Counted from the stretch's first letter, positions 25,201 through 62,440 are shown. The stretch is 64,000 nucleotides of DNA from Volvox africanus (GCA_030268105.1 BSDZ01000015.1:930001-994000); one strand, 5' to 3'. A program made the numbers and translations. The notes: a model not told the origin generated them from the letters alone.

Positions 25201-28200
25201 CTTCGGACTTAAATATATGTAATCTAGTATTTATACATACATGTGTGTGTCCTCACAGCACAGTGCGTGACATCCAACTGTCACCCGCCAAACTGCAACG
25301 GCATGACGAGAACAAACTTGGAAGTCGTTCAGCTCGTCCAAGAGCCGGATGTAGAATTCGAATTAGGTGGTACGGAGTACGGCTACGATGTGCTGGAAAG
25401 CGCGTAAATGAGCTGCTCTGTCTGTACAGAACAGCGATTTAGACGTGTCACACATATCATTCTTATTGCCTACAAAATAGATACAGCCAATTGTAACCAG
25501 TTGGATTTATCAAGGCAGCGTTCTCCTCACTCAGCTTATCGGCATCGCGGGGCAAGCCAAGGCAAGGCCGCTCGCCCCGAGCTCAAGATCCCCCTTTCGC
25601 TACTGTGAAGACGACCTAGCTTGGAGGACATCTTTCCTTTTTGTTCCTCCAAGCAGTATTGTGCTCCAAGTAGTATCTAATGTGTCCTTTGCCATCAAGG
25701 CTCTGATCACGCAATGTGTGATGACATTGTGCGTGATAGCAACACCCACTTTCTCCGTGGCGCTCAGGTCACTTCTCCCCTTTTGTGTATCCCCCACGTC
25801 CCTCGTCCCTCGTCCCGACACTGGTAACCCATCTCCCCTCCTCCATCTCCCCTCCATCTCCCCTCCTCCATCTCCCCTCCTCCATCTCCCCTCCTCCATC
25901 TCCCCTCCTCCATCTCCCCTCCTCCATCTCCCCTCCTCCATCTCCCCTCCTCCATCTCCCCTCCTCCATCTCCCCTCCTCCATCTCCCCTCCTCCATGTC
26001 CCCTCCTCCATCTCCCCTCCTCCATCTCCCCTCCGCCATCTCCCCCCCGCCATCTCCCCCCCGCCATCTCCCCCCCGCCATCTCCCCTCCTCCATCTCCC
26101 CTCCGCCATCTCCCCCCCGCCATCTCCCCCCCGCCATCTCCCCTCCTCCATCTCCCCTCCTCCATCTCCCCTCCGCCATCTCCCCCCCGCCATCTCCCCC
26201 CCGCCATCTCCCCCCCGCCATCTCCCCTCCTCCATCTCCCCTCCTCCATCTCCCCCCCGCCATCTCCCCCCCGCCATCTCCCCCCCGCCATCTCCCCCCC
26301 GCCATCTCCCCCCCGCCATCTCCCCCCCGCCATCTCCCCCCCGCCATCTCCCCCCCGCCATCTCCCCTCCTCCATCTCCCCTCCTCCATCTCCCCCCCGC
26401 CATCTCCCCCCCGCCATCTCCCCTCTTCCATCTCCCCTCCTCCATCTCCCCTCTTCCATCTCCCCTCCTCCATCTCCCCTCCTCCATCTCCCCCCCGCCA
26501 TCTCCCCCCCGCCATCTCCCCCCCGCCATCTCCCCCCCGCCATCTCCCCTCCTCCATCTCCCCTCCTCCATCTCCCCTCCTCCATCTCCCCTCCTCCATC
26601 TCCCCTCCTCCATCTCCCCTCCTCCATCTCCCCTCCTCCATCTCCCCTCCTCCATCTCCCCTCCTCCATCTCCCCTCCTCCATCTCCCCTCCTCCATCTC
26701 CCCTCCTCCATCTCCCCTCCTCCATCTCCCCTCCTCCATCTCCCCTCCTCCATCTCCCCTCCTCCATGTCCCCTCCTCCATCTCCCCTCCTCCATCTCCC
26801 CTCCTCCATCTCCCCTCCTCCATCTCCCCTCCTCCATCTCCCCCCCGCCATCTCCCCCCCGCCATCTCCCCCCCGCCATCTCCCCCCCGCCATCTCCCCC
26901 CCGCCATCTCCCCCCCCGCCAGATCTGAGCGGTGGCTTCATTTTGGAGCTGTCCAATGCAGCCGCCACGGAATGGTGGACTGCACAGTTGGGGGCGAAGT
27001 TGCCCCCGTCGATTACTAAGATAGGGCCCACCAGGGTGGACTTCAAGTATCCTGATGTGAGTGTTGAGGGGTAACGAGAGGGCGAACACATACACATACA
27101 CACATACACATACACACACACAAACGCACCCCTACCTGGACGTAGTAGCTCATGCAAGCGAAGAGGTGGGTAAAGATCATTGTTGTGCCCATCAGCTTCA
27201 CCAGGCGCATCATGTGGATGTCGATATCCCAGGTATCCTGGAAGGGGAGAGGGTGGCAGAGAGAAAAGGGAAGATGGGGAAAGAGACGTCAAGAGGCAGA
27301 GAGAGCGAGGGAGGGTGAGGGATGGCAAATAGCTAAGACCGGGTACTTAATGATCTGCTAGGAAACACAGGATATCGGTAAACACCTCGCACCACCGTGA
27401 TACTGCGACAGGTGGTTGTGATGAAGGGTGGGTGGGACGGAAGGAGGGATGCAGCGAGAGAGGGATGGTGAAAAGTGGACACAGACACGATTACGGTTAT
27501 TTTATTAAAATGTAGTATTAACTCCCTCCCTCCCATAGCCTCCAAAACTCATAACCCACAGTCTCCCCTCCCCTCTCTTCTCTACCGCTGTGCACTCTTC
27601 TCTCTGAACGCCGTGCCGTAGGCCTCGAAGGCGCCCTCACCCGCCTGGTACTACGTATCATCCCTTATGTCCAACCTCTCATCTGCCCTCTACTCCGCAT
27701 CGTCGTACTCTTCGGCGGGAGAACTGTCGTATATTGTTGACGTTCCTTCCCTGGTGGACTTCATGCTGCACACGGAGCTCAGCTGCGACTACGACGGGTT
27801 CGTGTCGAGCGTCTTCTTCTACAAGGTGATGCGGCAGCCGGAATTGGTTGCGGAAACACGGGACGTGCTCGGGCGGTTAGGGGTAACTAAGACTGAGACA
27901 ACAGCTTCTGTTACTGTCATGTTTCATTTCCGATTTGTTGTGACCCACTGGCCCCCCAAATGCCCCTCCACTGCCCCTCCACTGCCCCTCCACTGTCTCC
28001 CCCCACTGTCCCTCCACTGCCCCTCCACTGCCCCCTCCACTGCCCTCCCCACTGCCCCTTCCACTGCCCCCCACTGCCCCTTCCACTGCCCCCCACTGCC
28101 CCCCCACTGCCCCTCCACTGCCCCTCCACTGCCCCTCCACTGCCCCTCCATTGCCCCTCCACTGCCCCTCCATTGCCCCTCCATTGCCCCTCCATTGCCC

Positions 28201-30274
28201 TTCCTGTTGCATCCGTTCGTATTCGTTGATTTCTTGTTTGGCTCCGTTTGGCTCCACGTCTGGCCCTGCTGATGGTTCCCACGCCTTCCGACTCCACCAC
28301 TTTAGCCTTCCCGCTTTTGGTGCCCCTTCAGTGTTTGGTCAGTTGCAGTTTTTAATCACCAATCAATCTGCCATTTCCCCATTGGGATTGCGGCCATTGC
28401 CTCGCCCTTCCAGTTCTTCTGGTGGGCCTAAGGGCTGATGAATGAAAAAGACGTTTTCCAAAACAGCAATCAACACTGCCCGCCCGGACGTTGCCTGATT
28501 AGGATCGCGGCGGCCCCCTGGTAGCGGGACCCGTGTGGGACAAGAACCTTGCGTACGGCAACGAGATTGAGGTGACGTCACCCAACGGCTGCGGTTGGCG
28601 CTACGCGGCACCTGCCGTACAGAATAGCGGACAGGTGGCCATCTGGATGGGGGCGCTGGCCCGAGCTGGTTGGTGGCGCAGAGAAGTCGCCACTCGATGG
28701 CGGAAGCTGCGGGGAGAGGATGGTGAGGGGTGATATGTGTTTCCATGTACGGTTCATACAATGTCGTACAATACATCTTTACATTTATGCTGCGGCCGTC
28801 TCCGCCACCCTCTCTCCCCTCTCTCCCCCCTCTCCCCCCTCCCCCTCTCTCTCCCCTCTCTCTCCCCTCTCCCTCCCTTCTCTCCCCGCCCTCCCTTCTC
28901 TCCCCTTTCTCTCTTCCCCCTCTCTCCCCTCTCTCCACCCTCTTCCCTCTACCCCTACTCTCTCCCCTCTCCCTCCCCTCTCTCTCCCCTCTCTCTTTCC
29001 TCTCTCTTCCCTCCCTCCCTTCTCTCCCCTTTCTCTCTTCCCCCTCTCTCCCCTCTCTCCACCCTCTTCCCTCTACCCCTACTCTCTCCCCTCTCCCTCC
29101 CCCCTCTCTCCCCTCTCCCTCCCTTCTCTCCCCTCTCTCCCCTCTCTCTTTCCTCTCTCTTTGCTCTCTCTTCCCTCTCTCCCCTCTCTCCCCTCTCTCC
29201 CTCTCTCCCCTCTCTCCCCTCTCTCCCCTCTCTCTCTTCCCCCTATCTCCCGTCTCTCCACTCTCTCTCCTCTCCTCTCTCCCCTCTCTCTCTCCCCTCT
29301 CTCCCCTCTCCCCTTTCTCTCTCCCCTCTCTCTCCCCTTTCTCTCCCCCCTCTCTGTCCCCCCTCTCTTCCCTCTCCTCCCCTCTCTCCCCCCTCCTCAC
29401 TTTTCCCCTCCTATTATCATCGCAATCCCTCCACCTCCTCCCCCTTCTTACCTCGTGATTCCTCCCACCCCTCCTCCCACCCCTCCTCCCTCCCCTCCTC
29501 CCCCGCATCTGCGTCCAAACCCGCCCCTGAGTTCAGGTGACCCAGGCCCCTGGTCTGACTCAGCTCTCCGCGACCTGCTGGACCGTCTCGCGGGCCTTAT
29601 CCCTGCTGAGTCCGCCCGCCGCAACTCAGATCGCTGGCCCCTCGGGTCGACTTCTCCGAACCAGCGCTTCGTGACACTTCCCCCGACCAAAGGCTCCTGG
29701 GAGGCGGAGGTACGGAACCGTACGAATATTAACTAATATATATTAACTAATATATTAACTAATAAATATATATACATATATATAATCGACATTGTATATG
29801 TAATCGACATGTATATTCGACATCCATATATATTTATAGATAAATATTTTTGACATTGTATTGCGCTGAGCTGTGTTGCCATTCCTAACAAGCACCTGTT
29901 GCAACCGCTTCCACCACTGCTGTTCAGCTGGCAGTGCTGCCGCAAAGACGCTTAGGGACATTTAAGTTCGTCTGGCTATCTCTCTACACACAGCGCCTAT
30001 ACATGTAGACTTTGATCCTACCGCCACTACTGCCGCTACTATCGCTGCTGCCGTACTTTCACAGATCGATGCGCTGCGTTCTTGGCTGCTGGCACGCGCT
30101 GCTTGGTTGGATAAGAAGCTCCTTAAGAGTGGGGCCGGGGACGGTAGTGGCGGTGGAGACCCGGAGTTGGCGACCCCCCCGCAGCCTAACCTGCTCACGG
30201 GGATGATGGGGGCGGTGTTGGGGGGCCGGCCGGTGGCCCGTGCCTTTCAGGAGGGAAGCAGGTTTGGCCGCTGA
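22292..30274 (+). CDS. CotH-kinase-family protein with membrane anchor
   Basis: Eleven exons: 22292-22564, 22996-23116, ~23239-23504, 23977-24118, 24575-24659, 25021-25097, 26923-27056, 27622-27825, 28503-28722, 29537-29709 and 30065-30274 (TGA); about 634 residues with all phases consistent. A hydrophobic helix (LFGLVALVLLLAAAVVSQ) at ~74-91 is probably a signal anchor. CotH-fold landmarks follow in order: LPVLVLGSDSPLPNEPKLSA, AELRGRSSQAASKKSYAVEL, LLGLPAAADWILYGPSLDRS with LIRDALSSDLAR, RFVELFVV, GLYALTEPIERGRHRVNVHK, LSGGFILELSN, FMLHTELSCDYDGFVSSVFF, GPVWDKNLAYGN, and LRSWLLARAAWLDKK. CotH proteins are atypical protein kinases found on bacterial spore coats and in secreted or surface proteins of fungi and algae. 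The start of exon 3 is uncertain: 23239 keeps phase but has a poor pyrimidine tract. Introns hold minisatellites and an antisense channel exon. Confidence 0.85.
24292..24418. repeat. (ATAAAT)n microsatellite in a CotH intron
   Basis: About 21 copies of ATAAAT, nearly perfect, in intron 4 of the CotH-family gene (24119-24574), preceded by a degenerate TATAAAT stretch. Confidence 0.95.
25835..26921. repeat. 1.09 kb 14-base minisatellite filling a CotH intron
   Basis: About 78 tandem units of 14 bases in two main types, CTCCATCTCCCCTC and CGCCATCTCCCCCC, arranged in blocks, with rare CTTCCATC and CATGTCC variants. The array is almost pure pyrimidine on the plus strand and occupies most of intron 6 (25098-26922), ending directly at the acceptor GCCAG of the next exon. 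Since 14 is not a multiple of three it reads as Pro/Ser/His or Gly/Asp/Glu/Arg proteins of over 400 residues in several frames, none real. Confidence 0.97.
27085..27482 (-). pseudogene. antisense copy of ion-channel S5 exon and flanking introns
   Basis: This ~400 base block in intron 7 of the CotH gene is the reverse complement of ~51281-51680 in the channel gene. The exon copy (27136-27237, minus strand) differs from the original (51526-51627) at one base of 102, a silent change (GTG to GTC, Val), and keeps the acceptor TTCCAG and donor GTAGGG. The flanking intron part is slightly more diverged, about 95 percent by eye, and includes the repeat-family element as well as the start of the GTGTAT array. 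It cannot code for a channel alone. It is a recent segmental insertion, in antisense to its host gene. Confidence 0.9.
27958..28200. repeat. CCACTGCCCCT minisatellite in CotH intron 8
   Basis: An imperfect array of an 11-base unit, CCACTGCCCCT, with CCATTGCCCCT variants in the second half and some shortened units, in the intron 27826-28502. Confidence 0.93.
28795..29410. repeat. CTCTCTCCCC pyrimidine tract in CotH intron 9
   Basis: About 600 bases of irregular CTCTCTCCCC/CTCCCTCCC repeats, almost free of purines on the plus strand. Within it a longer segment is duplicated (around 28905-28985 and 29030-29100, sharing TCTACCCCTACTCTC). It lies in intron 9 (28723-29536), and pyrimidine-rich sequence continues to the acceptor GTTCAG. 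Confidence 0.93.
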
Positions 30275-30331
30275 GAACAGGCAGGGGCATCCCAGCAAGG
30301 ATAGCGGAAGGGGAGTAACTAGGGGTATGAA

Positions 30332-30336
30332 TGTAA
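30332..30336 (+). promoter_or_regulatory. TGTAA polyadenylation signal, CotH gene
   Basis: TGTAA lies 58 bases after the TGA stop of the CotH-family gene, the distance expected for a short algal 3' UTR. Confidence 0.6.
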
Positions 30337-33300
30337 TGGAAGAGAAGGGGATTGACGAAGTAATCACTCGTTGGTTTAAGAACGAGTCCGGAGGAGAGGA
30401 GACGGGGAAGGGAGGCGGGACATGGGGGAATGAAGGAGGCTGGGGACCGTTTATTGATTCACGTCTTCCCGCGTCTCTTTCTGTTTCCATTCCGCTGTTT
30501 TCCTGTTTAAATACCCTGACCTAGATCTCGTGTGTGTTTATGTGTATGTGTATGCGCCCCTGCGGTGGGGCTTGCTTTTTATCGATCTTTGCGGGGTGGT
30601 TTTACACCGCGCCGTGCTGCGGAAGCAGCTCCTTTGCTCAATGAGGTCTGGTCTTAAACGAAGGCACATGTTACGGCTTTATGACTGCAATGCGTGTGTG
30701 TGTTTGGGCGTGCCGAGAGACAGCTAATGGCGAGGCAGGTGTAATAAATACGTACGGTGCGTTCCAGAGGGGCCGAACCGAGAAAGGTGCGGGTAAGGTT
30801 CGCGGAGGCAACGAGGAGGTGTGAGTGGGTGCGGGCGCAGTAGCGGTTGAGCAGCAGGGGAGACAAAGATCATACCAGTCATGATTGTTGGACGAGCTGG
30901 GAGCAAATGACAACTGTCAAGACGTGCAAGGGAGACTGAAAGCCGCGCTTTTGGTGATGCATGCTGCAGGTGGTACGTTTGGTGGTAGTGGTGGTGTGGC
31001 GGTGATGCGTGTATGTGATGGTGATGCGTTTGGTGGTGGTGGTGGTGGTGGTGGTGGTGGTGGAGATCCATACAAGAAGGCAATAAGTGAGACACGCAGC
31101 ACCGACTCCGCCTCAAATGTGTGGGTAATTCCCAACCCGGCGCAGCGATCCGAGTACTAGTATCAAGAGCATGTAAACAGTACAAATAATGAATCTTCGT
31201 CCACACGCATGTTTGCCGAGATCATCACGAACCAATCAAACCCTGATGACGCATGTAACGTCGCTCTATGTGTTGCCACATATGCCTTGAATGGATGGAT
31301 GGATGGATGGATAGATATTATACAGATATATACACATATAGGGAGGGGGCAGAGAGAGCGATGCAAACCTACTCAGACCACAACGAAATTGTCTCCGGGA
31401 CCAGATGAATGAAACTGTTATTAGGACTTAATAAGAGGCTTTAATTGAACTGCGTCACAGATCCTAATTTATACGTCAGCGGGCGTGAATGGCTGGCCAG
31501 CAGCGATTTTTACGGTAACCAGTTACTTTTTCGTAACCAAAAAAATTAGTATTTTGGACTTCAGGAGCAGTAACCAGGAAAATTGGTCTTGTGATGGATG
31601 ATACGATCCGGGGATGTGTGTGGGTAAATAATTGTTGTATCTCTGTGTTAATATCCGCCAATCGAGGCCCGATCGAATGATGTCCAGTTTCCTGAACATC
31701 CTGGATATTAGCTTAGATACCCCAGGATACTACAATAATGGGGCACCGGGCCAAAAGGCTCGATAGACTTCACAAAATGTTCAATCTCTGTTGTGTCCGC
31801 CAACATGCAGCAAAGGCCCAATCGGAAGATGACCATACACGGTCCATCCTGGACACTACCCGTAGACATAGACACCCCAGGATCCTAAACGAAATAGGCA
31901 TTTTGCCTGGAAAACATATGAATGTACGTATGCGAATAATGATATGAAGCCCCCCAAAGCTGTTGCTCTTCCAAAAACAAAAGAACAAATTGCTAAGCTA
32001 GTTCATAGTCAATGGCAAGCAGTTCCACCAGGTCAGTGGGGTTCTCCACCTCACCTCTGTCCACATCCCCAGGTGGGGTCCCCTCCCCACCAGTCAGGGT
32101 CCCCACCTCTGTGCATGTGCATGTATGGTAGTTAGGGGGCTTCATGCTCTGAGGGATGCAAAAGGTCCCCTGGCCTTTTTCGCCCTTGCAAGTTTGTGAC
32201 CACTGTAACGGAAAAAAGTTTTCGATACTTGACCTGTACCCGAAGTCAGACATCCAAAAACATACTGATGGCCAGAGAGCCACACGATTGTATTAGGACA
32301 AGTGCGGCGGCATAGCTGGGGCCTTTGCATAAGGCCCTAATCTTCAACATAGTGCTGACATTCCGCCTGCGCACAGGTACAGTCATCGGAAAGTTTTCTC
32401 CGCCCATCGATCACTCAAGTTCAATACGGATATTAAGATGCTTTACTCGGTGGCTTGATCTCATCTGAGTCCTGGTACAGCGTTGTTCGTTACCCACCAA
32501 CCACTGTTGGTTTTCGTTGGACGAGCAAACCTTCAGCTTTTAAGAGAGGCCTGGGTGCCTGGACGGCCCCGTACTGGCTGCATGGGGCCGGCCTTCTGAG
32601 CGTGCAGAAGGGGAGTGGGGCTCGATCAGAGGTACGAAGGTGACGGGACCACCCGGAATGTTATGTTTCCTGCCTCCGCTTAACCCACAGACAGGCCAAG
32701 AGACCAACGCCAAGAGACTGACGAGTGCATGTATAGCATGGTTTGCAAGGACAGCACCAGCCAGATAGAGAAAAACGACCAACTCAGTAAGAAAAACACA
32801 AGGAGCACCTGCTGCTGGTATGTCAGCGTTACAGGAGTTTGCAGTCTTATGATTGGTGGTATGAAGAACTTAAACCATTTTGAAACGCGAAGAAAAGGCC
32901 TCTTCATGTAACGACGATTGAGGTCGCGGTAAAATGAAAGCTCCTCCCAAGATCCAAATCCAAATTCGAATCCAAATCCAAAATTTCTTTTCGACCAGTT
33001 CTAGGTTCTGTGTGTTGCTGTAGCAATACTTCATGCTCACTGACACAGAGGGCTGAAGGTGAGAGGCCCGTGACACCCATATCAATTTGCTACCCCGCAT
33101 CAGTTGGGATATTGGCCATCCAAAGACGGAAAAGACGGAAAAGAAATAGACGAAGTAATGTATGATTCAATTCATGATTTATCTGCCCTCCGGTGACCAT
33201 AAACACACCTCTCCTCCACCTCCTCTTCATCGCCCTTGTTCATTTAGGGGAGGGTAGAGAAGAGGCCAGTCCCCTCACACACCCGATTACCACTTGCCAT

Positions 33301-34346
33301 CAATTTGCCACCATGTTCTCATCCAGTTCAATCTTCCCCACCACAGCACCAACTAAATCGCTGAAGCCCTTCTTACGATATGTAAACCCACCGCTCATCA
33401 GTGCCTCTTCTCAGATCATGCATTTGAACATGATGACTGCGTCCCCATCCATCCGGCGCACCACAGGTTCAGTATTCGCCCCCTAACAGCCCTGCAGGAT
33501 GTTCGCAGCCTGCTGCCAAGAGGGCCCCCCCTTCTGCCTCGCAGGTGGCCAACTGCAGGTCATGGATGCTCAGGTTCCCCCCCACCCTCCCTCCCACCCA
33601 CTCTCACCACCCTTCCGCCGCTCACTTGAATTTAGCTCACTCACTCACTGCGCTTCATTTTTGCACATGCACATTCATTGTACTGTACTGAAAGTGTATT
33701 AACCTGTACTTTACGGCATGGTATTTAACTGCGGCACTGCGAATACTTTGTACAGCAGCAGTAGCGGCAGCATTAGCAGTAGTCGTCGCAGCAGTAGCAG
33801 CTGCTGCCGTGAAGATGATACCCGTAGGTAGTGGCGGCCGGGACATACAGACCACCCGGCATGCGACAGATAAGGTCACGAGGTCACACCTCATCCCCTG
33901 GCAAGGCAGAGACAAACCCGCACTGATGGTGCACTGATGGTGGATGACTCATCTCTCCTTGCTGCCTCCTTCCTTCCACTAACCGCCTCCGTGTGCGCCA
34001 TCGGAAGTCATTTATTTCTCGCGGCTAGCCAGTAAAGCACACATACACACATAAACAAACACCCATAGGAAAACAAATAACAAATATTCGCATACACATA
34101 CACACATGTCTGTCATCCTGTGATATTGTGAAGCAGATAACGCACAAACTAAACCCTGACGACGTGTCTCCGGCCCCCACCATCTCGCTTCGTCTTTTTT
34201 CATCTGTCTGAGCTGATCTACTCTGGGTACTCCGTTCGTACACTCCACCTCCCCCGCCACTTCCCGCTCCTTCTCCTTCTCGCATCCAGAACCATCCCCC
34301 TACCTTGCACCGCACCGCACCGCACCCCATGTCGCCATACACACAT
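30337..34346. other. gene-poor spacer between convergent genes 5 and 6
   Basis: About 4 kb without a convincing gene. It contains a GTGGTGGTG stretch at ~31030-31062, a (GGAT)n microsatellite at 31291-31313, two ATCCTGG..CCAGGAT inverted-repeat motifs (31698-31728 and 31846-31883) and several short minus-strand frames between ~31970 and 33490 (for example a run ending DLVELLAIDYELA near 31996-32100, and FSDLVGAVVGKIELDENM near 33330). These could be remnants of a mobile element, but no transposase motif or terminal repeat was recognised. Confidence 0.45.
31291..31313. repeat. (GGAT)n microsatellite
   Basis: Five to six copies of GGAT, followed by GATA-like sequence. Confidence 0.85.
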
Positions 34347-34351
34347 TTACA
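34347..34351 (-). promoter_or_regulatory. TGTAA polyadenylation signal, sulfotransferase gene
   Basis: TTACA on the plus strand is TGTAA on the coding strand, 134 bases past the TGA stop of the sulfotransferase-like gene. Confidence 0.5.
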
Positions 34352-34485
34352 CCCAATCCTCCTCGCCATGAGTGCTTTCCTTCATCGCTCATACCTTGCA
34401 CTCGCTTACTTCAATGGCCTTCCAACGGTTTTGTTCCATATCACGTCGAAAGGATTCAGTTATGTCGCTCCGTCCCGTGCATTCA

Positions 34486-41001
<6,516 letters not shown>

Positions 41002-41576
41002 GCGTAAAATTGTAAGTGCTCCGCTCGGTATTTCCCTCCCTGTTGTAATTGTTCAGCTAAACAGTCCATATTGACGCCACTATGATCATGCGAAGTTTCC
41101 AAACATCCCCAATTGATATGAAGTCACCTATTCATTGTCGCTGTTCCAGGCACGGAAATGCAGCTGTTCATGTTCAAAAGGATGTACTGGTACCCGACGT
41201 ACAACTAAAGCGTAGTGATCATCCAAGCTTTCGCAAATGACATATGCCATACAGTTTAATTGAGTTATAACCTCATGAAGTACTGACCGTGAGGCACATG
41301 CGTATGAAGTCGGTTTCCTTAAGATAGAGCTAGGCAACTGGACAGCGCGCGGATGTATTACATTACTTGTTTTATAGCCCGTGACATTTCAAATAAGATT
41401 GATTGACGTTTATTATTTTTGACTCTTGATGCTTATGGGCCAGCCATGGATAGTGTAGGCACTCGCCGGGAACGATATCTTTGCAGAATCAGAACATATG
41501 GAGATGTAATATATAAGTATAAATCTCATGGAGTGCTCTCATAAGGGCCAACGTCAGGACAGCTTATTTTTGCTCG
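41002..41576. promoter_or_regulatory. shared promoter interval of divergent genes 6 and 7
   Basis: Only 575 bases separate the start codons of the minus-strand sulfotransferase gene and the plus-strand channel gene. A TATA-like stretch (TATATAAGTATAAAT, about 41509-41523) stands ~55 bases before the channel ATG. No equally clear TATA box faces the sulfotransferase. Whether one bidirectional promoter or two promoters act here is not visible from sequence. Confidence 0.5.
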
Positions 41577-60906
<19,330 letters not shown>

Positions 60907-62402
60907 GGGTTCGTTGTTCAGTTAGGATAAATATTCAGTTCAGTTCACACCAGACCTAACTAACACTGTGGTGATGGTGGTGTGGTGATTCCAACCAATC
61001 AGTTGCAAACGGTACCGGTTAGGTGGTTGGGCCGAGCAAACGACTACGACCTACTACGACCTACGTCGCAACTAAAGAGGACAGCTTTCTCAGTGGAAAG
61101 CAACTGGTAATATTTGTCAGGCGGACGTTTGAAGGCGTTGAGGATGTCTCCGGAGACCGGGGCCGTAGGGCCTCTGGGGCTGGAACGTTGGTAGCAGGGA
61201 AACACATGCGCTGGCTAGGTGGGGACGTTGTTGAGGTTGTGGGCAAGGCGGAAGAGAAGGGTTTGATGGCATATGGGGTGAGGCATGTAGGCATATTTTC
61301 TGTTTCTTTGCTTTTTGACGCATCGCAAATGCGCGCGGGAGGGAGCAGCGAGAGCACGGAAAGAGAAAGGGAGAGAGAGAGGGGAGGGAGCGCACTCATA
61401 TTGTTGGAAATTTGTTTTCCCGGATTCCATAGTTACTCCTGGGTAATAATAGTATCTGGGTAATAAATAGTTGTGCGACTAAGTTATATAATATGTATTA
61501 CAAAGATTGATGAACGAGTGATGTACAACATGTACGGGCAAAGAACGTTGTTTAAATCGATAATGCATGTAGCGAAATCGCAGGGAAGTCATCGCGCGGT
61601 CATCTGGCGATCAGAACTCGCCTATGCTTGGTGATTATAGCGCTTGCTCGGGCTCTGAAACAAGGGGCAGAGGAAAGTTGTCTTGTGTTAAGTTTTGTTT
61701 ATGCAATTTGGTGGTTAGCAGTATGGGATGGCATTGCACGGATGGCCTGCCGCAACGAATCAGCTCTTCTCTGGCTTCGGCCTGGCATCGGCATCGGTTA
61801 CCCTCCCCCCTCCCCTTCAGGCGCAATGGGGTTCAGCAATCGGTCGACGATTCTGAGGGGTCTGAGAGACCCACACAGATGATTCTTCGCATTACATTAC
61901 ACGATAGCATTCCCATTCCCGCCAGAGCCCCTCTCGCTTTATGAGGGCCCATGAATAGACCTCACGTTCATTAGGTGCGGGGGTTGGGTTGAGTGGAGGC
62001 GCCAGCGGTGGTCATGGTCGTCTTGCAGAGAAACCCAGTGGAAGCATGTACGGCATTACGTTGGTCATGAAGAAGGACCGATCTATTTCCACATTCTACA
62101 TCCTGCATCCTACGATACGGATCATGTACGGTATCCAATCTTTTTCGCGCCTATGAAAACCGCAATGGCCATAGGGGACTTTGCGGGGCCTGGCGTATAA
62201 TTTTGTGCATCTTGCGCTTTCCTCATCCCCACACTCCACTCCACTCCGCTCCCCCGCGAAACTATCCGGCCTTCGTTTCATGGCCCTCATTATTCCGATT
62301 GCATAATTTAGGGGCATATGGCTATGTGCAGAATGGCTATAACTACGGGCGCGCATTCTGTGTGTATGTGAGTGTACGGAAGTGGCGGCCTGGAAGACTA
62401 AG

Positions 62403-62440
<38 letters not shown>

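Noticed and set aside
25245..25442. Exon 25259-25407 as a C-terminal exon of the CotH gene ending at a TAA with TGTAA at 25492
   Set aside because: It fits phase, but splicing from 25097 to 26923 also fits and yields KDEDLSGGFILELSN with all later CotH motifs; an alternative short transcript remains possible.
25600..27328. Open frames of 310-519 codons on both strands (Pro/Ser/His or Gly/Asp/Glu/Arg repeats)
   Set aside because: They are translations of the 14-base minisatellite in a CotH intron; the unit length makes several frames open at once and the flanking exons join in phase across it.
28363..29508. 381-codon minus-strand frame rich in Arg/Glu/Gly
   Set aside because: Complement of the CT-rich tract in CotH intron 9.
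61023..61463. 146-codon plus-strand frame and its minus-strand counterpart
   Set aside because: No splice partners, no domain resemblance, and the end is a simple GAGAGA repeat.
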